Source: WHUA01 sp964585785
GTDB lineage: Bacteria; Pseudomonadota; Alphaproteobacteria; UBA8366
Direction: 5' to 3'
DNA length: 55,856 bases
Assembly: GCA_964585785.1 (NCBI GenBank)
Contig: CAZPFL010000005.1
Location: 1-55,856, forward strand
This document shows positions 1 through 8,101 of this stretch, in pieces. The translations under genes were made by a program, and so were the position numbers. Under the pieces are notes generated by a model. The model was not told the origin of the DNA and did no database searches. It saw only the letters and a program-made list of their open reading frames with translations. The stretch's first letter is position 1, and the number at the start of each line of letters is the position of its first letter.

Positions 1-517
1 ACTGCTTGGCGAGACCGCGGGTGAAGCCGACGATGCCGAGCTTGACCATCGACTTACCGGGATAGGAGCCAAGATAGGGCGCAATGCCCGAGAAGTTGAC
101 GACTCGCCCCCAGTTGCGCTCGATCATGTGCGGGACGGCTGCCTTGCACATGTAATAGGGGCCGTGGAGGTTGACCGCGATATTGCGCATCCAGCTCTCG
201 ACCGGCTCTTCCAGGAGGTCGCCCTCGGACCGGTAGACCGCGTTGTTCACGACGACGTCGATCCGGCCGAACTCCTTGTGCGCACGCGCGACGAAACCGT
301 CGACGGCGTTCGGATCGGTGACATCGACCTGTTGGGCAATCACCTTGGCGCCGGCCTTTTCCGCCTCCGCCGCCGTGGCGTCGAGCCCGTCCATGTTGCG
401 GCTCGTGCAGATGGCGAGGTTCGCGCCTTCCTCGGCGAACATCACGGCCATGCGCCGGCCGATATTTCGCCCCGCGCCGGTGATCAGCACGGCGCGCCCT
501 TCTAGACCTGTCTTCAC
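1..517 (-). CDS. SDR-family oxidoreductase, 3' end cut by window edge
   Basis: Short-chain dehydrogenase/reductase, cytosolic and NAD(P)-dependent; substrate unknown. The visible 172 codons begin at a GTG preceded by AAGGAGAACGG. The cofactor motif GAGRNIG lies near residue 15, VVNNAV is the usual NNAG-type motif, and NFSG supplies the catalytic-type Ser. In the active-site helix the sequence runs GKSMVKLGIVGFTR. When the conserved Lys is aligned with the following GxxGFTR, the position four residues before it, normally Tyr of YxxxK, is Lys. The C-terminal part lies outside the window. Family assignment is firm; whether it is an active reductase is open. Confidence 0.85.
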   Translation of the reverse strand, partial: MKTGLEGRAVLITGAGRNIGRRMAVMFAEEGANLAICTSRNMDGLDATAAEAEKAGAKVIAQQVDVTDPNAVDGFVARAHKEFGRIDVVVNNAVYRSEGDLLEEPVESWMRNIAVNLHGPYYMCKAAVPHMIERNWGRVVNFSGIAPYLGSYPGKSMVKLGIVGFTRGLAKQ

Positions 518-926
518 GGCCCGTTCTCCTTTTCCGTCAATGTTCCATGGCGTCGCTCGCCGGAGCCTCGCCCGGGCTCCCTGCGGCGGCTGTCGGATCG
601 GCGATCCCGATTGGGACCGCGCTCAGCCAGTTTAAGCGCGTTGCCGCGCCGCGCGCAACGGCGTGGGCTTTCCGCCGGATTGGTCGTAATCGACTGATTT
701 TATTCACATCCCGCCGACGAATCCACGGCAGGCTATGGCCGTCGTTAACGCCTGGTTAAGCAACGTGAACGATGATGGAAGCTATCGCTGGACCCGGCGC
801 CAAGCTTCCCCGGCAGCGGCGCGCGGCGGCCAAGAATTCACGTAAACGGCCACCGGCATGGCGCCGCCGTCGAAACAATAAGGACCCGGCCGCCGGCCGG
901 CGACGCAACAGGGACGCCGTTGGAAA
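518..926. other. Gene-free interval between SDR and histidine kinase
   Basis: No convincing gene is seen in this roughly 400-base interval between two divergent genes. It should hold both promoters. The only recognisable element is the TTAA-N7-TTAA box annotated at 745-759. Confidence 0.5.
745..759 (+). promoter_or_regulatory. Possible CtrA binding box
   Basis: TTAACGCCTGGTTAA fits the alphaproteobacterial CtrA consensus TTAA-N7-TTAA exactly, although the base after the second half-site is G rather than the preferred C. It lies about 170 bases upstream of the histidine kinase start. Function is inferred from the motif alone. Confidence 0.4.
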
Positions 927-2672
927 TTGCATAGAGCCAGCAACCTCCGCCTCCTACTCTTGTTGGCGACCATCGGCGGCCTCGCTTACGCCTTTTTCCG
1001 CGCCCAATCCGTCGATTTCGACGAGCTCGCGCGCATCCGCTCCCGCCTCGAATCCCTGCGCCAGCTCGAGCAGACCGTCGACCGCGACACCTTGAAGATC
1101 CGCGTCGGGCTGCCGTCGAGCGACGATGCGCTGATGCGGCTGACCGACCGGATGACCGGTCTGCTCGCCGCCCTGCAAAAGAATATCAGCGAGTCCCTCG
1201 ACAACGCCCCGGAAGGGCTCGCCGCGTCGCTTCGCGACTACGGAGCCTTGCTGGAGAAGCGCAAGAACCTGCTGCGGCGCTTCCGCATGCGCAATGCCAC
1301 GGTCCGCGACTCGCTGCGCTCCTTCCCGGCGATGGCCGCGGCGCTGTCGGCCGCGGCGGGCGGCCAGTCGGGCACGCTCCAGCGCGCGCTCGACGCCTTC
1401 GAAATCGCGGTCCTTCGCTATCACATCGAGGCCTCCGCGGCCCGCGTCGCCAACATCAGCAAGAGCGTCGCCCGGCTGCAGCAGCTCGCGGCCGCGTCAT
1501 CGCCGCCGGTCGCGCAAAAAATCGCCGCGCTGCTCCGCGACGGCGAAGTGATCGTGACGCACCGGACCGAGGCGGACTGGACGCTGAAGGAGCTGCTCAC
1601 CGTGAGCGGCCTGCGCCTTCTCGACAACGTGCTGGAATCCTACCGGCGCAAGGAATCGGCCCTGCATGCCGAGAACAGCGCCTATCGGTCGGTCATGTTC
1701 GTCACCGCCCTGATCCTCGTGGGCTACATCGTCATGACGCTCGTCAGCCTGCTGCAGGTCCGCCGCGATCTGCAACGCGCCAACCGGGAACTGGAAATCC
1801 GCATCGCCGACATTTCGCGGGCGAAGGAAGAGGCCGAGCTGGCCAACCGTTCCAAGTCGGAATTCCTCGCCATGATGAGCCATGAGCTACGGACGCCGCT
1901 CAACGCGGTGATCGGCTTCTCGGATCTGATGCGTATCGAAGCGTTCGGCCCGGTCGGCAGCGCGCGGTACCGCGAATATGCCGGCGATATTCATGATTCG
2001 GCGCGCCACCTTCTGTCGCTGATCAACGATATCCTGGACCTCTCGAAGATCGAGCGCGGCTCACTGAAGCCGGACGAAGAGGAGCTCGACGTTCGCGCCG
2101 CTATCCGGGCCGTCGAGACCTTGGTCAAGGATCGCGCCGAGCGCGGTCGCGTCACCCTGAAGATCGATTGCCCGGAAACCTTGCCGCCGCTTCGCGTCGA
2201 CCCGCGTCAGTTCAAGCAGATGCTGGCGAACCTGCTGTCGAACGCGATCAAGTTCACCGACCCGGGCGGCCGCGTGTCGGTCACCGCGCTGTGCGATCCG
2301 GCGCGCGGCTTCGTCTTCGCGGTCGAGGACTCGGGTGTCGGCATGACCAAGGACGACATTCCGAAGGCGTTGGCGCCCTTCGTTCAGGTCGACCGGTCGC
2401 TCAGCCGCAAGCATGAGGGCACCGGCCTCGGCCTGCCTCTCACCAAGCGGATGATCGAGCTGCATGGCGGCAAGCTGGAGCTCGAGAGCGCGCCCGGCGT
2501 CGGCACCAAGGCGACGTTGATCTTCCCACTGTCGCGCATCGTGCGGCCCGCCAAGGACGGCGCGCCGGCCAATGCTGCGGGTAAGAGCGCGTCCAACGAC
2601 CTGAAGCCGGCCCCCGGGCCGGCGCCGATGCGCGGCCGCAGCGCGCCTTCGGGTGAGCCCGGCCGCCTCTGA
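927..2672 (+). CDS. Membrane sensor histidine kinase with DAHL-like sensor region
   Basis: Inner-membrane two-component sensor kinase. A TM segment at residues 6-24 is followed by about 220 residues of all-helical sensor region, then a second TM near 255-275. The first part of the sensor region (FDELARIRSRLESLRQL, then LKIRVGL) resembles the DAHL domain. A linker follows, then the HisKA domain with SHELRTPLN (phospho-acceptor His about 319) and the HATPase domain with NLLSNAIKFT, DSGVGM and GTGLGLPLTKRM, so the catalytic boxes are intact. The C-terminal 45 residues are Pro/Ala-rich and look disordered. The only start in reach is TTG at 927 with no clear ribosome site, so the N-terminus is uncertain. 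No response regulator is adjacent, so it is an orphan kinase with an unknown signal. Confidence 0.9.
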   Translation: MHRASNLRLLLLLATIGGLAYAFFRAQSVDFDELARIRSRLESLRQLEQTVDRDTLKIRVGLPSSDDALMRLTDRMTGLLAALQKNISESLDNAPEGLAASLRDYGALLEKRKNLLRRFRMRNATVRDSLRSFPAMAAALSAAAGGQSGTLQRALDAFEIAVLRYHIEASAARVANISKSVARLQQLAAASSPPVAQKIAALLRDGEVIVTHRTEADWTLKELLTVSGLRLLDNVLESYRRKESALHAENSAYRSVMFVTALILVGYIVMTLVSLLQVRRDLQRANRELEIRIADISRAKEEAELANRSKSEFLAMMSHELRTPLNAVIGFSDLMRIEAFGPVGSARYREYAGDIHDSARHLLSLINDILDLSKIERGSLKPDEEELDVRAAIRAVETLVKDRAERGRVTLKIDCPETLPPLRVDPRQFKQMLANLLSNAIKFTDPGGRVSVTALCDPARGFVFAVEDSGVGMTKDDIPKALAPFVQVDRSLSRKHEGTGLGLPLTKRMIELHGGKLELESAPGVGTKATLIFPLSRIVRPAKDGAPANAAGKSASNDLKPAPGPAPMRGRSAPSGEPGRL

Positions 2673-2722
2673 TTCCGCGCCTCGCCACCCGTCCGCGCGG
2701 ACGCCAGGCACTGCGGCTAAGC

Positions 2723-3016
2723 TTAGCCCTGCCCCGATTTCAGCGTGTGCTCGACCTTCCAGACCTGGCGGGCGAGCCAGATGCTCAGCCAGAGGCAGAG
2801 CAGGCCGAGCAGGGTCACGGCGGCGTAGGTGATGAGCGTCGGCAGGTGAAAAAGCTCGGAGGCGACGAAGATGCCGGGGACGCCATAGGCAATCATCTCG
2901 GAATCGATCAGGGCGACGACGCTGACGATGGCGACAATGGCGAGGAGGTCGGTGCGCAGGCTCCGGCGCTTGGCCGTTTTGTCGCTCCCCTCGGGATCAA
3001 CGACAGGCGAGGACAT
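2723..3016 (-). CDS. Small membrane protein of unknown function
   Basis: A 97-residue protein read from the ATG at 3016; an in-frame extension to 3076 looks non-coding. After a charged, probably cytosolic N-terminus (SDKTAKRRSLRTDLL) there are two hydrophobic helices, roughly residues 25-50 and 60-85. A basic tail follows with VWKVEHTLKSG. It is transcribed convergently with the histidine kinase, with a 50-base gap, and points away from the neighbouring tRNA. I do not recognise the family. The hydrophobic pattern and start context make it plausible as a real gene. Confidence 0.6.
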   Translation of the reverse strand: MSSPVVDPEGSDKTAKRRSLRTDLLAIVAIVSVVALIDSEMIAYGVPGIFVASELFHLPTLITYAAVTLLGLLCLWLSIWLARQVWKVEHTLKSGQG

Positions 3017-3160
3017 GGATGCGGAAACCCTTATTCGGCCGGGGACCCCATGCCGCCCGGACCGGCAGCGAACCATAGGCCCGCGGGGCTGGGTCCGGCA
3101 AGTGGCGCACAGCGCCGCACCCGGGGGGATGGATACCGTCGGCGATGGGATGGGAGAAAA

Positions 3161-3235
3161 TGGAGCGGGCGATGAGATTCGAACTCACGACATCAACCTT
3201 GGCAAGGTTGCGCTCTACCCCTGAGCTACGCCCGC
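3161..3235 (-). tRNA. tRNA-Gly (anticodon GCC), CCA encoded
   Basis: The minus strand folds as a standard tRNA. The acceptor arm GCGGGCG pairs with CGCCCGC, the D arm contains GCTCAGGGGTAGAGC, and the anticodon arm reads ACCTTGCCAAGGT with GCC in the loop. The T loop is GTTCGAATC. The gene ends in TCCA, so the discriminator is U and the 3' CCA is genome-encoded. It decodes GGC and GGU. Confidence 0.97.
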
Positions 3236-3346
3236 GTTCCAGCGCGGGATAATACCCATCGCGGTCGCCAAAGCAAGAAATCCGTGCGCCCGGCCCCCGC
3301 CCCCTGCGGTTGCGGCGAGTGCCCCGCCCGCGCTATGAAATCCGCC

Positions 3347-3862
3347 ATGACGGATGAGCAACCGCTTGGCGCGGAAGGGCTGTTCCAGCGGCTCGAGGCG
3401 CTTGGCATCGACTTTCAGACCCACAGCCACCCGCCGGTCTTCACGGTCGAGGAAGCCAAGGCGCTGCGCGGCACGCTGCCGGGCGCGCATGTCAAGAACC
3501 TGTTCCTGCGTGACAAAAAGAAGCGCATCTGGCTGGTTACGGCGCTGGAGGAGCGGCAGATCGACCTGAAGGCGCTCAAGCGGCGGCTTGGCGCCCAGGG
3601 CAGCCTGTCTTTCGGCAGCGCCGAGCTGCTGCTGGAAGTGCTTGGCGTGCAGCCGGGCTCGGTGACCCCCTTCGGCGTGGTCAACGACCGGGCAGGGCGG
3701 ACTTCAGTCGTGCTCGACAAGGGCGCGCTCGAAAAAGGCCCGGTCAACGCCCATCCGCTCCGCAACGACATGACGACCGCGGTCTCTCCCGACGGGCTGC
3801 TGCGTTTCCTGGAAGCGGAGCATCACGTCCCGGAGATCATCGATTTCGGTGCGCCGATATGA
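3347..3862 (+). CDS. YbaK/PrdX-type prolyl-tRNA editing deacylase
   Basis: Free-standing trans-editing protein of the YbaK/ProX superfamily, 171 residues, the usual length. By homology to PrdX/ProXp-ala it would hydrolyse mischarged Ala-tRNA(Pro) in the cytosol. Supporting motifs are VFTVEEAKALRGTLPGAHVKNLFLRD near residues 30-55, with the conserved Lys of HVKNLFL, and the C-terminal NDMTTAVSPDGLLRFLEA. The start is chosen at ATG 3347 (MTDEQ); ATG 3335 in the same frame is an alternative and neither has a strong ribosome site. The exact tRNA specificity is inferred from the family. Confidence 0.85.
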   Translation: MTDEQPLGAEGLFQRLEALGIDFQTHSHPPVFTVEEAKALRGTLPGAHVKNLFLRDKKKRIWLVTALEERQIDLKALKRRLGAQGSLSFGSAELLLEVLGVQPGSVTPFGVVNDRAGRTSVVLDKGALEKGPVNAHPLRNDMTTAVSPDGLLRFLEAEHHVPEIIDFGAPI

Positions 3863-3971
3863 GGGAGGCCCTTGCCTTAAGGGTGCCAAGCGGCCATTTA
3901 ATCGTGTAAACCTCGGACCGCGATCACGCAGGCAGTAGCGCCGCTCACCGGCGTTGAAAGAACATGAGGGT

Positions 3972-4928
3972 ATGTTGAGCATGCAGGACATTCTAGGCGG
4001 CGCAGCACCAGGGGCCGGCGCGACGGACCCCGCCGCGGACCGCGGCGCGCTCATAAAAGACACCACCACCCAGGCCTTCGCGGCGGACGTGCTCGAAGCC
4101 AGCATGACCGTGCCGGTGATCGTTGACTTCTGGGCGCCTTGGTGCGGCCCGTGCAAACAGCTCGGCCCGTTGCTGGAAAAGGCGGTGACGGAGCGGGCCG
4201 GCGCCGTGAAGCTGGTCAAGCTCGACATCGAGGAACACCCGGCGATCGCCCAGCAGCTTCGCATTCAGTCCATCCCCGCCGTTTTCGCCTTCGTCCGCGG
4301 GCAGCCTGTCGACGGGTTCGTCGGGGCGCTGCCGGAAAGCCAGATCAAGTCCTTCATCGAACGGCTGATCCGGGCGAGCGGCGGCGAGGTCGGCCCGACG
4401 CCGACCGAGCAAATGCTGGAGCAAGCCGCGGAGGCCATCGCCGCCGGCGACGTGTCGACCGCCGGCGCGCTTTACGGCCGCATCCTGCAGCAGCAGCCGG
4501 ACAACGTGAAAGCGATCGCCGGCATGGCGCGCTGCTATGCCGAGACCGGGCAGCCGGACGCGGCCGAGCAGCTGCTCGCCACCCTGCCGGAGACGAAGCG
4601 TAACGATCCGGATGTCGCCGCGGTTCGCGCGTCGCTCGAGCTGGCCGAGAAGGCGCAGGAAGCATCCGGCCGCATGCAGGAGTTCGAAAGCCGCGTGCAG
4701 CAGAACCCCAACGATCACGAGGCGCGCTTCGAGCTTGCGCTCGCCGCCTATGCCCAGCGCCAGGCGGAGCGCGCGATCGATGAGCTGCTCGAGATCGTGC
4801 GCCGTAACCGGACGTGGAACGAGGACGCCGCGCGCAAGGAGCTGGTCAAGATCTTCGACGCGCTCGGCCCAACCCATCCGGCCACCATCGAAGGCCGGCA
4901 ACGGCTGTCGTCGGTCCTGTTTGCATGA
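3972..4928 (+). CDS. cnoX: CnoX-like thioredoxin/TPR co-chaperone
   Basis: Cytosolic thioredoxin-fold protein fused to TPR repeats, the CnoX/YbbN architecture; CnoX is known as a redox-linked holdase that hands clients to chaperones. The thioredoxin domain spans about residues 15-130 with an intact WCGPC at about 56-60. TPR-like helices follow from about 140 to the end (DVSTAGALYGRILQQQPDNVKAIAGMARCYAETG). Start ATG 3972 follows GAGGG; ATG 3981 is also possible. The C-terminal TGA overlaps the next ATG (ATGA), so it is translationally coupled to the LON-domain gene. E. coli CnoX has a degenerate active site, whereas this one keeps both cysteines. Confidence 0.88.
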   Translation: MLSMQDILGGAAPGAGATDPAADRGALIKDTTTQAFAADVLEASMTVPVIVDFWAPWCGPCKQLGPLLEKAVTERAGAVKLVKLDIEEHPAIAQQLRIQSIPAVFAFVRGQPVDGFVGALPESQIKSFIERLIRASGGEVGPTPTEQMLEQAAEAIAAGDVSTAGALYGRILQQQPDNVKAIAGMARCYAETGQPDAAEQLLATLPETKRNDPDVAAVRASLELAEKAQEASGRMQEFESRVQQNPNDHEARFELALAAYAQRQAERAIDELLEIVRRNRTWNEDAARKELVKIFDALGPTHPATIEGRQRLSSVLFA

Positions 4929-5581
4929 GCACCTTCGACCCCGGTTTCGACGCCTTGCCGTCGCAGATTGCGATTTTTCCCCTGACCGGGGTCCTGCTGC
5001 TGCCGCGCGGTGAGCTGCCGCTCAACATCTTCGAGCCGCGCTATCTGCACATGGTCGAGGACGCGCTCGGCGCGGGCCGCATGATCGGCATGGTCCAGCC
5101 GACCGAGCATGAAAACACGCAACCCAACCCGCCGGTCTACCGCACCGGTTGCGCCGGCCGGATCACCGCCTTCCAGGAAACCGAGGACGGCCGGTTCCTG
5201 CTGACGCTGAAGGGGGTCAGCCGCTTCGATATCGAGGAAGAGCTGCCGCTGAAACGCGGCTACCGTCCGGTGGTCGCCGACTGGTCGCGCTACCGGGGCG
5301 ACCTGAATGCGGAGGCCGAAACGCGGATCGAGCGGGCGCGCCTGATGGGGTCACTCAAAGGCTATTTCTCGGCGCACGGCATCTCGGCGGACTGGAACGC
5401 GATCGAGGCAAGCGCCGATGAGCGGCTGGTGACCTGCCTGTCGATGATCTGTCCGTTCGAAGCATCCGAGAAGCAAGCGCTGCTCGAAGCGCCGAATCTT
5501 CTGGAACGCAGCAAAATCCTGACGACGCTGGTCGAGATGTCGGCCCATGCCAAAGCGCCCGGCCACGCCGCCCCGCAATAG
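4925..5581 (+). CDS. LON substrate-binding domain protein
   Basis: 218-residue stand-alone Lon N-terminal (substrate-recognition) domain without ATPase or protease modules. Typical features are QIAIFPLTGVLLLPRGELPLNIFEPRYLHMVEDAL at residues 12-46, GCAGRITAF near 80, and a helical C-terminal half (DERLVTCLSMICPFEASEKQALLEAP). It starts at ATG 4925 inside the stop of the thioredoxin gene and is followed 19 bases later by the Trm112-like gene. The stand-alone family is widespread in alphaproteobacteria and its client or partner is not known. Confidence 0.88.
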   Translation: MSTFDPGFDALPSQIAIFPLTGVLLLPRGELPLNIFEPRYLHMVEDALGAGRMIGMVQPTEHENTQPNPPVYRTGCAGRITAFQETEDGRFLLTLKGVSRFDIEEELPLKRGYRPVVADWSRYRGDLNAEAETRIERARLMGSLKGYFSAHGISADWNAIEASADERLVTCLSMICPFEASEKQALLEAPNLLERSKILTTLVEMSAHAKAPGHAAPQ

Positions 5582-5600
5582 CATGACGAAGGAAAAGACA

Positions 5601-5786
5601 ATGCCGACACGATCGGAAGTCGACCGGAAGCTGCTGGAGCGCCTGGTGTGCCCGCTGACCAAGGGGCCGCTGATCTATGACCGTGAAAATCAGGAGCTGA
5701 TCAGCGAGCAGGCCAAGCTCGCCTATCCGATCCGCGACGGCATTCCGATCATGCTGGTCGACGAAGCGCGCGTCATCGAAGACTGA
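5601..5786 (+). CDS. Trm112-like / UPF0434 small protein
   Basis: 61-residue Trm112-family protein (YcaR/UPF0434). The core is LLERLVCPLTKGPLIYD, then LISEQAKLAYPIRDGIPIMLVDEAR, the standard pattern. Only the first Cys of the usual zinc-binding set is present, as in many bacterial members. ATG 5601 is preferred over ATG 5583 because AAGGAAAAGACA precedes it at good spacing. In eukaryotes Trm112 activates methyltransferases; the bacterial role is unclear. Confidence 0.85.
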   Translation: MPTRSEVDRKLLERLVCPLTKGPLIYDRENQELISEQAKLAYPIRDGIPIMLVDEARVIED

Positions 5787-5802
5787 GCGCAGGCGCGCTG
5801 TC

Positions 5803-6180
5803 ATGCCGACGGATGACTTCAAGACCGAGCACTGGCCGACCGAGATCCGGCTGCGCAAGCAGGAGAAAATCCTCGAGGTGGATTTCGACGACGGCAGCCG
5901 GTTTGCGCTGCCGGCCGAATTTCTGCGCGTCGAGAGCCCGTCCGCGGAAGTGCAGGGCCACGGTCCCGACCAGAAAACCCTGGTCGCCGGGCGGCGGCAT
6001 GTCGGCATCATGGGCGTCGAGCCGGTCGGAAACTACGCGGTCCGCATCAAATTCGACGACCTGCACGACACCGGCATCTTCAGCTGGGCCTATCTCTACC
6101 GGCTCGGACGCGAGAAGGACCAGCTCTGGCAGGCCTATCTCGACGCGCTCGCCGAGCACGGCTTGAGCCGCGACCCGTAA
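5803..6180 (+). CDS. DUF971 protein (gamma-butyrobetaine hydroxylase N-terminal-like)
   Basis: 125-residue protein matching the DUF971/GBBH-like N-terminal domain. It has WPTEIRLRKQEKILEVDFDDG at the start, FLRVESPSAEVQGHG in the middle, and VRIKFDDLHDTGIFSWAYLYRLG near residue 80-105. This domain occurs alone in many proteobacteria, often near iron-sulfur or housekeeping genes, and resembles a zinc-binding region of dioxygenases. It begins 16 bases after the Trm112-like gene and is probably the last gene of the operon starting at 3972. Confidence 0.85.
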   Translation: MPTDDFKTEHWPTEIRLRKQEKILEVDFDDGSRFALPAEFLRVESPSAEVQGHGPDQKTLVAGRRHVGIMGVEPVGNYAVRIKFDDLHDTGIFSWAYLYRLGREKDQLWQAYLDALAEHGLSRDP

Positions 6181-6193
6181 TTCCGAAACGACG

Positions 6194-7450
6194 TTAAAGC
6201 GCTTCGCCGCGGACGAGACGCGGCAGGTCGCCGACGACGCCCATGGCATGGCGCATCAGGAAGCGCTTCAGCGGCGGCAGCCGGTTGACCCCGGCGAGAC
6301 CGATATCCCGGGCGAGACGGATCGGCCCGATATCGTTCGAGAACAGCCGATTAAGCCCATCGGTTACCGCCGTCAGCAGCATGTTGTCGAACCGGCGCCA
6401 GCGTTCGTAGCGGTCGAGCACTTGGGGACCCGCGGGATCCAGCCCGAGGCGGTGGGAGTCGACGATTAGCTCCGCCAGCGCCGCCACGTCGCGCAAGCCG
6501 AGATTGAGCCCCTGGCCCGCGATCGGATGGATCGCATGCGCCGCATCGCCGATCAGCGCGAGCCGGGACGCCGTATAGCGCGCCGCATGCTGAACGCCGA
6601 GCGGGTAGGAAAAGCGCGGCCCGGTCAGGCTGATCGCGCCGAGCCAATCACCGAAGCGGCGTTTCAGCTCCTCCAAGAAGGCATCGTCGCCGAGCGCGAG
6701 GTAGGCCGCGGCCAGATCCGACCGCTCGCTCCAGACGACATTGCTGCGGTTTTCCGTCATCGGCAGCATCGCAAACGGGCCGCCTGGAAGGAATAGCTCG
6801 ACGGCGACGCCGTGATGCGCCCGCTCATGACGCACGGTGCAGACGATCGCGGTTTGCCGGTAGCGCAGGCTCGTCACCCTGATGCCGGCATCGCGGCGGA
6901 CTTGGGACGACCGGCCGTCGGCGGCGACGGCAAGCCTGGCGCGAATGCGCCGGCCGTCGGCGAGACCCGCCTCGACCTGATGGCTGTCCCGGGTGAGCGC
7001 CGTCATGGTCACCGGCGCCAGCAGCGTCAGCTTCGGTAGGCGCCCGGCAAAGGCGTGCAACGCAACGCGGATATGGCGGTTCTCGATAATATAGCCAAAG
7101 GGATCGTCACCCAGGTCGCGGTGGTCGTAATGCAGGAACAAGGGTGAGATGCCGCGTATCGGATGGCCGTCGGCCACCCGGATGTCGGCGATCGGCGAGG
7201 CATACGGCTCGAGCAAGGGCCAGACGCCGATGCCTTTGAACGCCATGGCGGATGCATGCGCGACCGCCGACGCCCGGCCGTCATAGTCGGGCGCGACCGT
7301 CGCCGCCGGAGGCTCGCGGTCGATCACCACAACCGCGATGCCGGCGCCGGCCAGCGCACAGGCAAGCGTCATGCCCGCCATGCCGCCGCCGACGATCAGA
7401 ACGTCGGCGTCCAGACGTTGCGGCGATTCGCCGTCCTCACCCTGCATCAT
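6194..7450 (-). CDS. UbiH/UbiF/COQ6-family FAD-dependent hydroxylase
   Basis: 418-residue flavoprotein monooxygenase of the ubiquinone-ring hydroxylase family. The N-terminal FAD motif is VLIVGGGMAGMTLACALAGAG (residues 16-36). VAADGRSSQVRRDAGI carries the DG motif, and ALIGDAAHAIHPIAGQGLNLGLRD is the GD(A/G)AH...GQG signature near residue 290. It most likely hydroxylates a ubiquinone precursor at the inner membrane using O2 and NAD(P)H; which ring carbon cannot be told from sequence. Two ATGs occur in tandem at 7450 and 7447 behind GAGGGTAAGCGG. It converges with the DUF971 gene (13-base gap) and diverges from glnK. Confidence 0.9.
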   Translation of the reverse strand: MMQGEDGESPQRLDADVLIVGGGMAGMTLACALAGAGIAVVVIDREPPAATVAPDYDGRASAVAHASAMAFKGIGVWPLLEPYASPIADIRVADGHPIRGISPLFLHYDHRDLGDDPFGYIIENRHIRVALHAFAGRLPKLTLLAPVTMTALTRDSHQVEAGLADGRRIRARLAVAADGRSSQVRRDAGIRVTSLRYRQTAIVCTVRHERAHHGVAVELFLPGGPFAMLPMTENRSNVVWSERSDLAAAYLALGDDAFLEELKRRFGDWLGAISLTGPRFSYPLGVQHAARYTASRLALIGDAAHAIHPIAGQGLNLGLRDVAALAELIVDSHRLGLDPAGPQVLDRYERWRRFDNMLLTAVTDGLNRLFSNDIGPIRLARDIGLAGVNRLPPLKRFLMRHAMGVVGDLPRLVRGEAL

Positions 7451-7525
7451 CCGCTTACCCTCGCTCCTGGTTGAGCAACCGTCCAGTCGTCAAACTGCCG
7501 CGCCTTATTTCCGCTCGAATCTTAA

Positions 7526-7538
7526 GCAAAAGCGCCTT
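7526..7538 (+). promoter_or_regulatory. Conserved upstream element shared by both glnK promoters
   Basis: GCAAAAGCGCCTT here matches GCAAATGCGCCTT at 9537-9549 at 12 of 13 bases. Each copy lies upstream of a sigma-54-like promoter that serves a glnK gene. The positional conservation suggests an activator site, possibly NtrC, although this copy is not itself a TGC-N11-GCA site. Confidence 0.35.
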
Positions 7539-7642
7539 TTTGCATAAATTTTGATCATTCTGCCGCTATCGATTTGACCATCACTGCATCTGAATACCGT
7601 CATTCCCTTGGGAATCCAACCGAATCACGCGGCCGGACGAAT

Positions 7643-7657
7643 CGGCATGCTTCTTGT
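7643..7657 (+). promoter_or_regulatory. Sigma-54-like promoter of glnK-amtB
   Basis: CGGCATGCTTCTTGT keeps the invariant GG of the -24 element and the TTG of the -12 element at the correct spacing (consensus TGGCACG-N4-TTGC). It is imperfect at the first base, at C6 and at the final C. It lies about 95 bases before glnK and has the same layout as the promoter at 9621. Confidence 0.5.
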
Positions 7658-7752
7658 AATTGACGGGAAAGTCAGACGTCGGCCGACAGGCGAGCACTGC
7701 TCCAATGCTGGCCAGCAATTGGCTGAAACAACCGAGGACAAGGAGTGCGCCC

Positions 7753-8091
7753 ATGAAGCTGGTGATTGCAATCATCAAGCCTTTCAAGCTTGAAGAGATT
7801 CGCGAGGCGCTTACTGCCCTGGGCATTGAAGGCCTGACCGTCAGTGAAGTGAGGGGATACGGGCGTCAAAAGGGGCAAACTGAAATCTATCGCGGTGCGG
7901 AATACACCGTGAATTTTCTTCCAAAGGTGAAAATCGAAGTCGTCATTACCGACGATCGGTTGGATTCCGTCCTGGAAACGATCCAGCGGACGGCCTCCAC
8001 CGGACGCATCGGCGACGGCAAGATTTTCGTCATGGACGTGGAGAAGGCGGTTCGAATCCGCACCGGCGAAATCGACGCCGATGCGATTTAA
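7753..8091 (+). CDS. glnK: PII nitrogen-regulatory protein (GlnK/GlnB), copy 1
   Basis: 112-residue PII protein, a cytosolic trimer that senses ATP/ADP and 2-oxoglutarate and gates AmtB. The T-loop GQTEIYRGAEYTV places the uridylylation Tyr at position 51. The B-loop TGRIGDGKIFV and C-terminal RIRTGE are intact. AAGGAG precedes the ATG. It lies directly upstream of amtB in the classical glnK-amtB operon, behind a sigma-54-like promoter, so nitrogen control is likely. A second, closely similar PII gene follows amtB. Confidence 0.97.
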   Translation: MKLVIAIIKPFKLEEIREALTALGIEGLTVSEVRGYGRQKGQTEIYRGAEYTVNFLPKVKIEVVITDDRLDSVLETIQRTASTGRIGDGKIFVMDVEKAVRIRTGEIDADAI

Positions 8092-8101
8092 GGGGAGTAT
8101 C

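Larger units (their letters stand above)
7451..7752. other. Divergent regulatory interval ubiH-family gene / glnK
   Basis: No gene is seen. The interval is noticeably more AT-rich than its surroundings between about 7500 and 7610. It contains the AGCAAAAGCGCCTT element and the sigma-54-like promoter annotated separately. Confidence 0.5.

Noticed and set aside
7526..7545. GCAAAAGCGCC-TTTTTGC region as a terminator
   Set aside because: The inverted repeat is short and mismatched, no gene ends there, and the same block recurs upstream of the second glnK, so a regulatory element is more likely.
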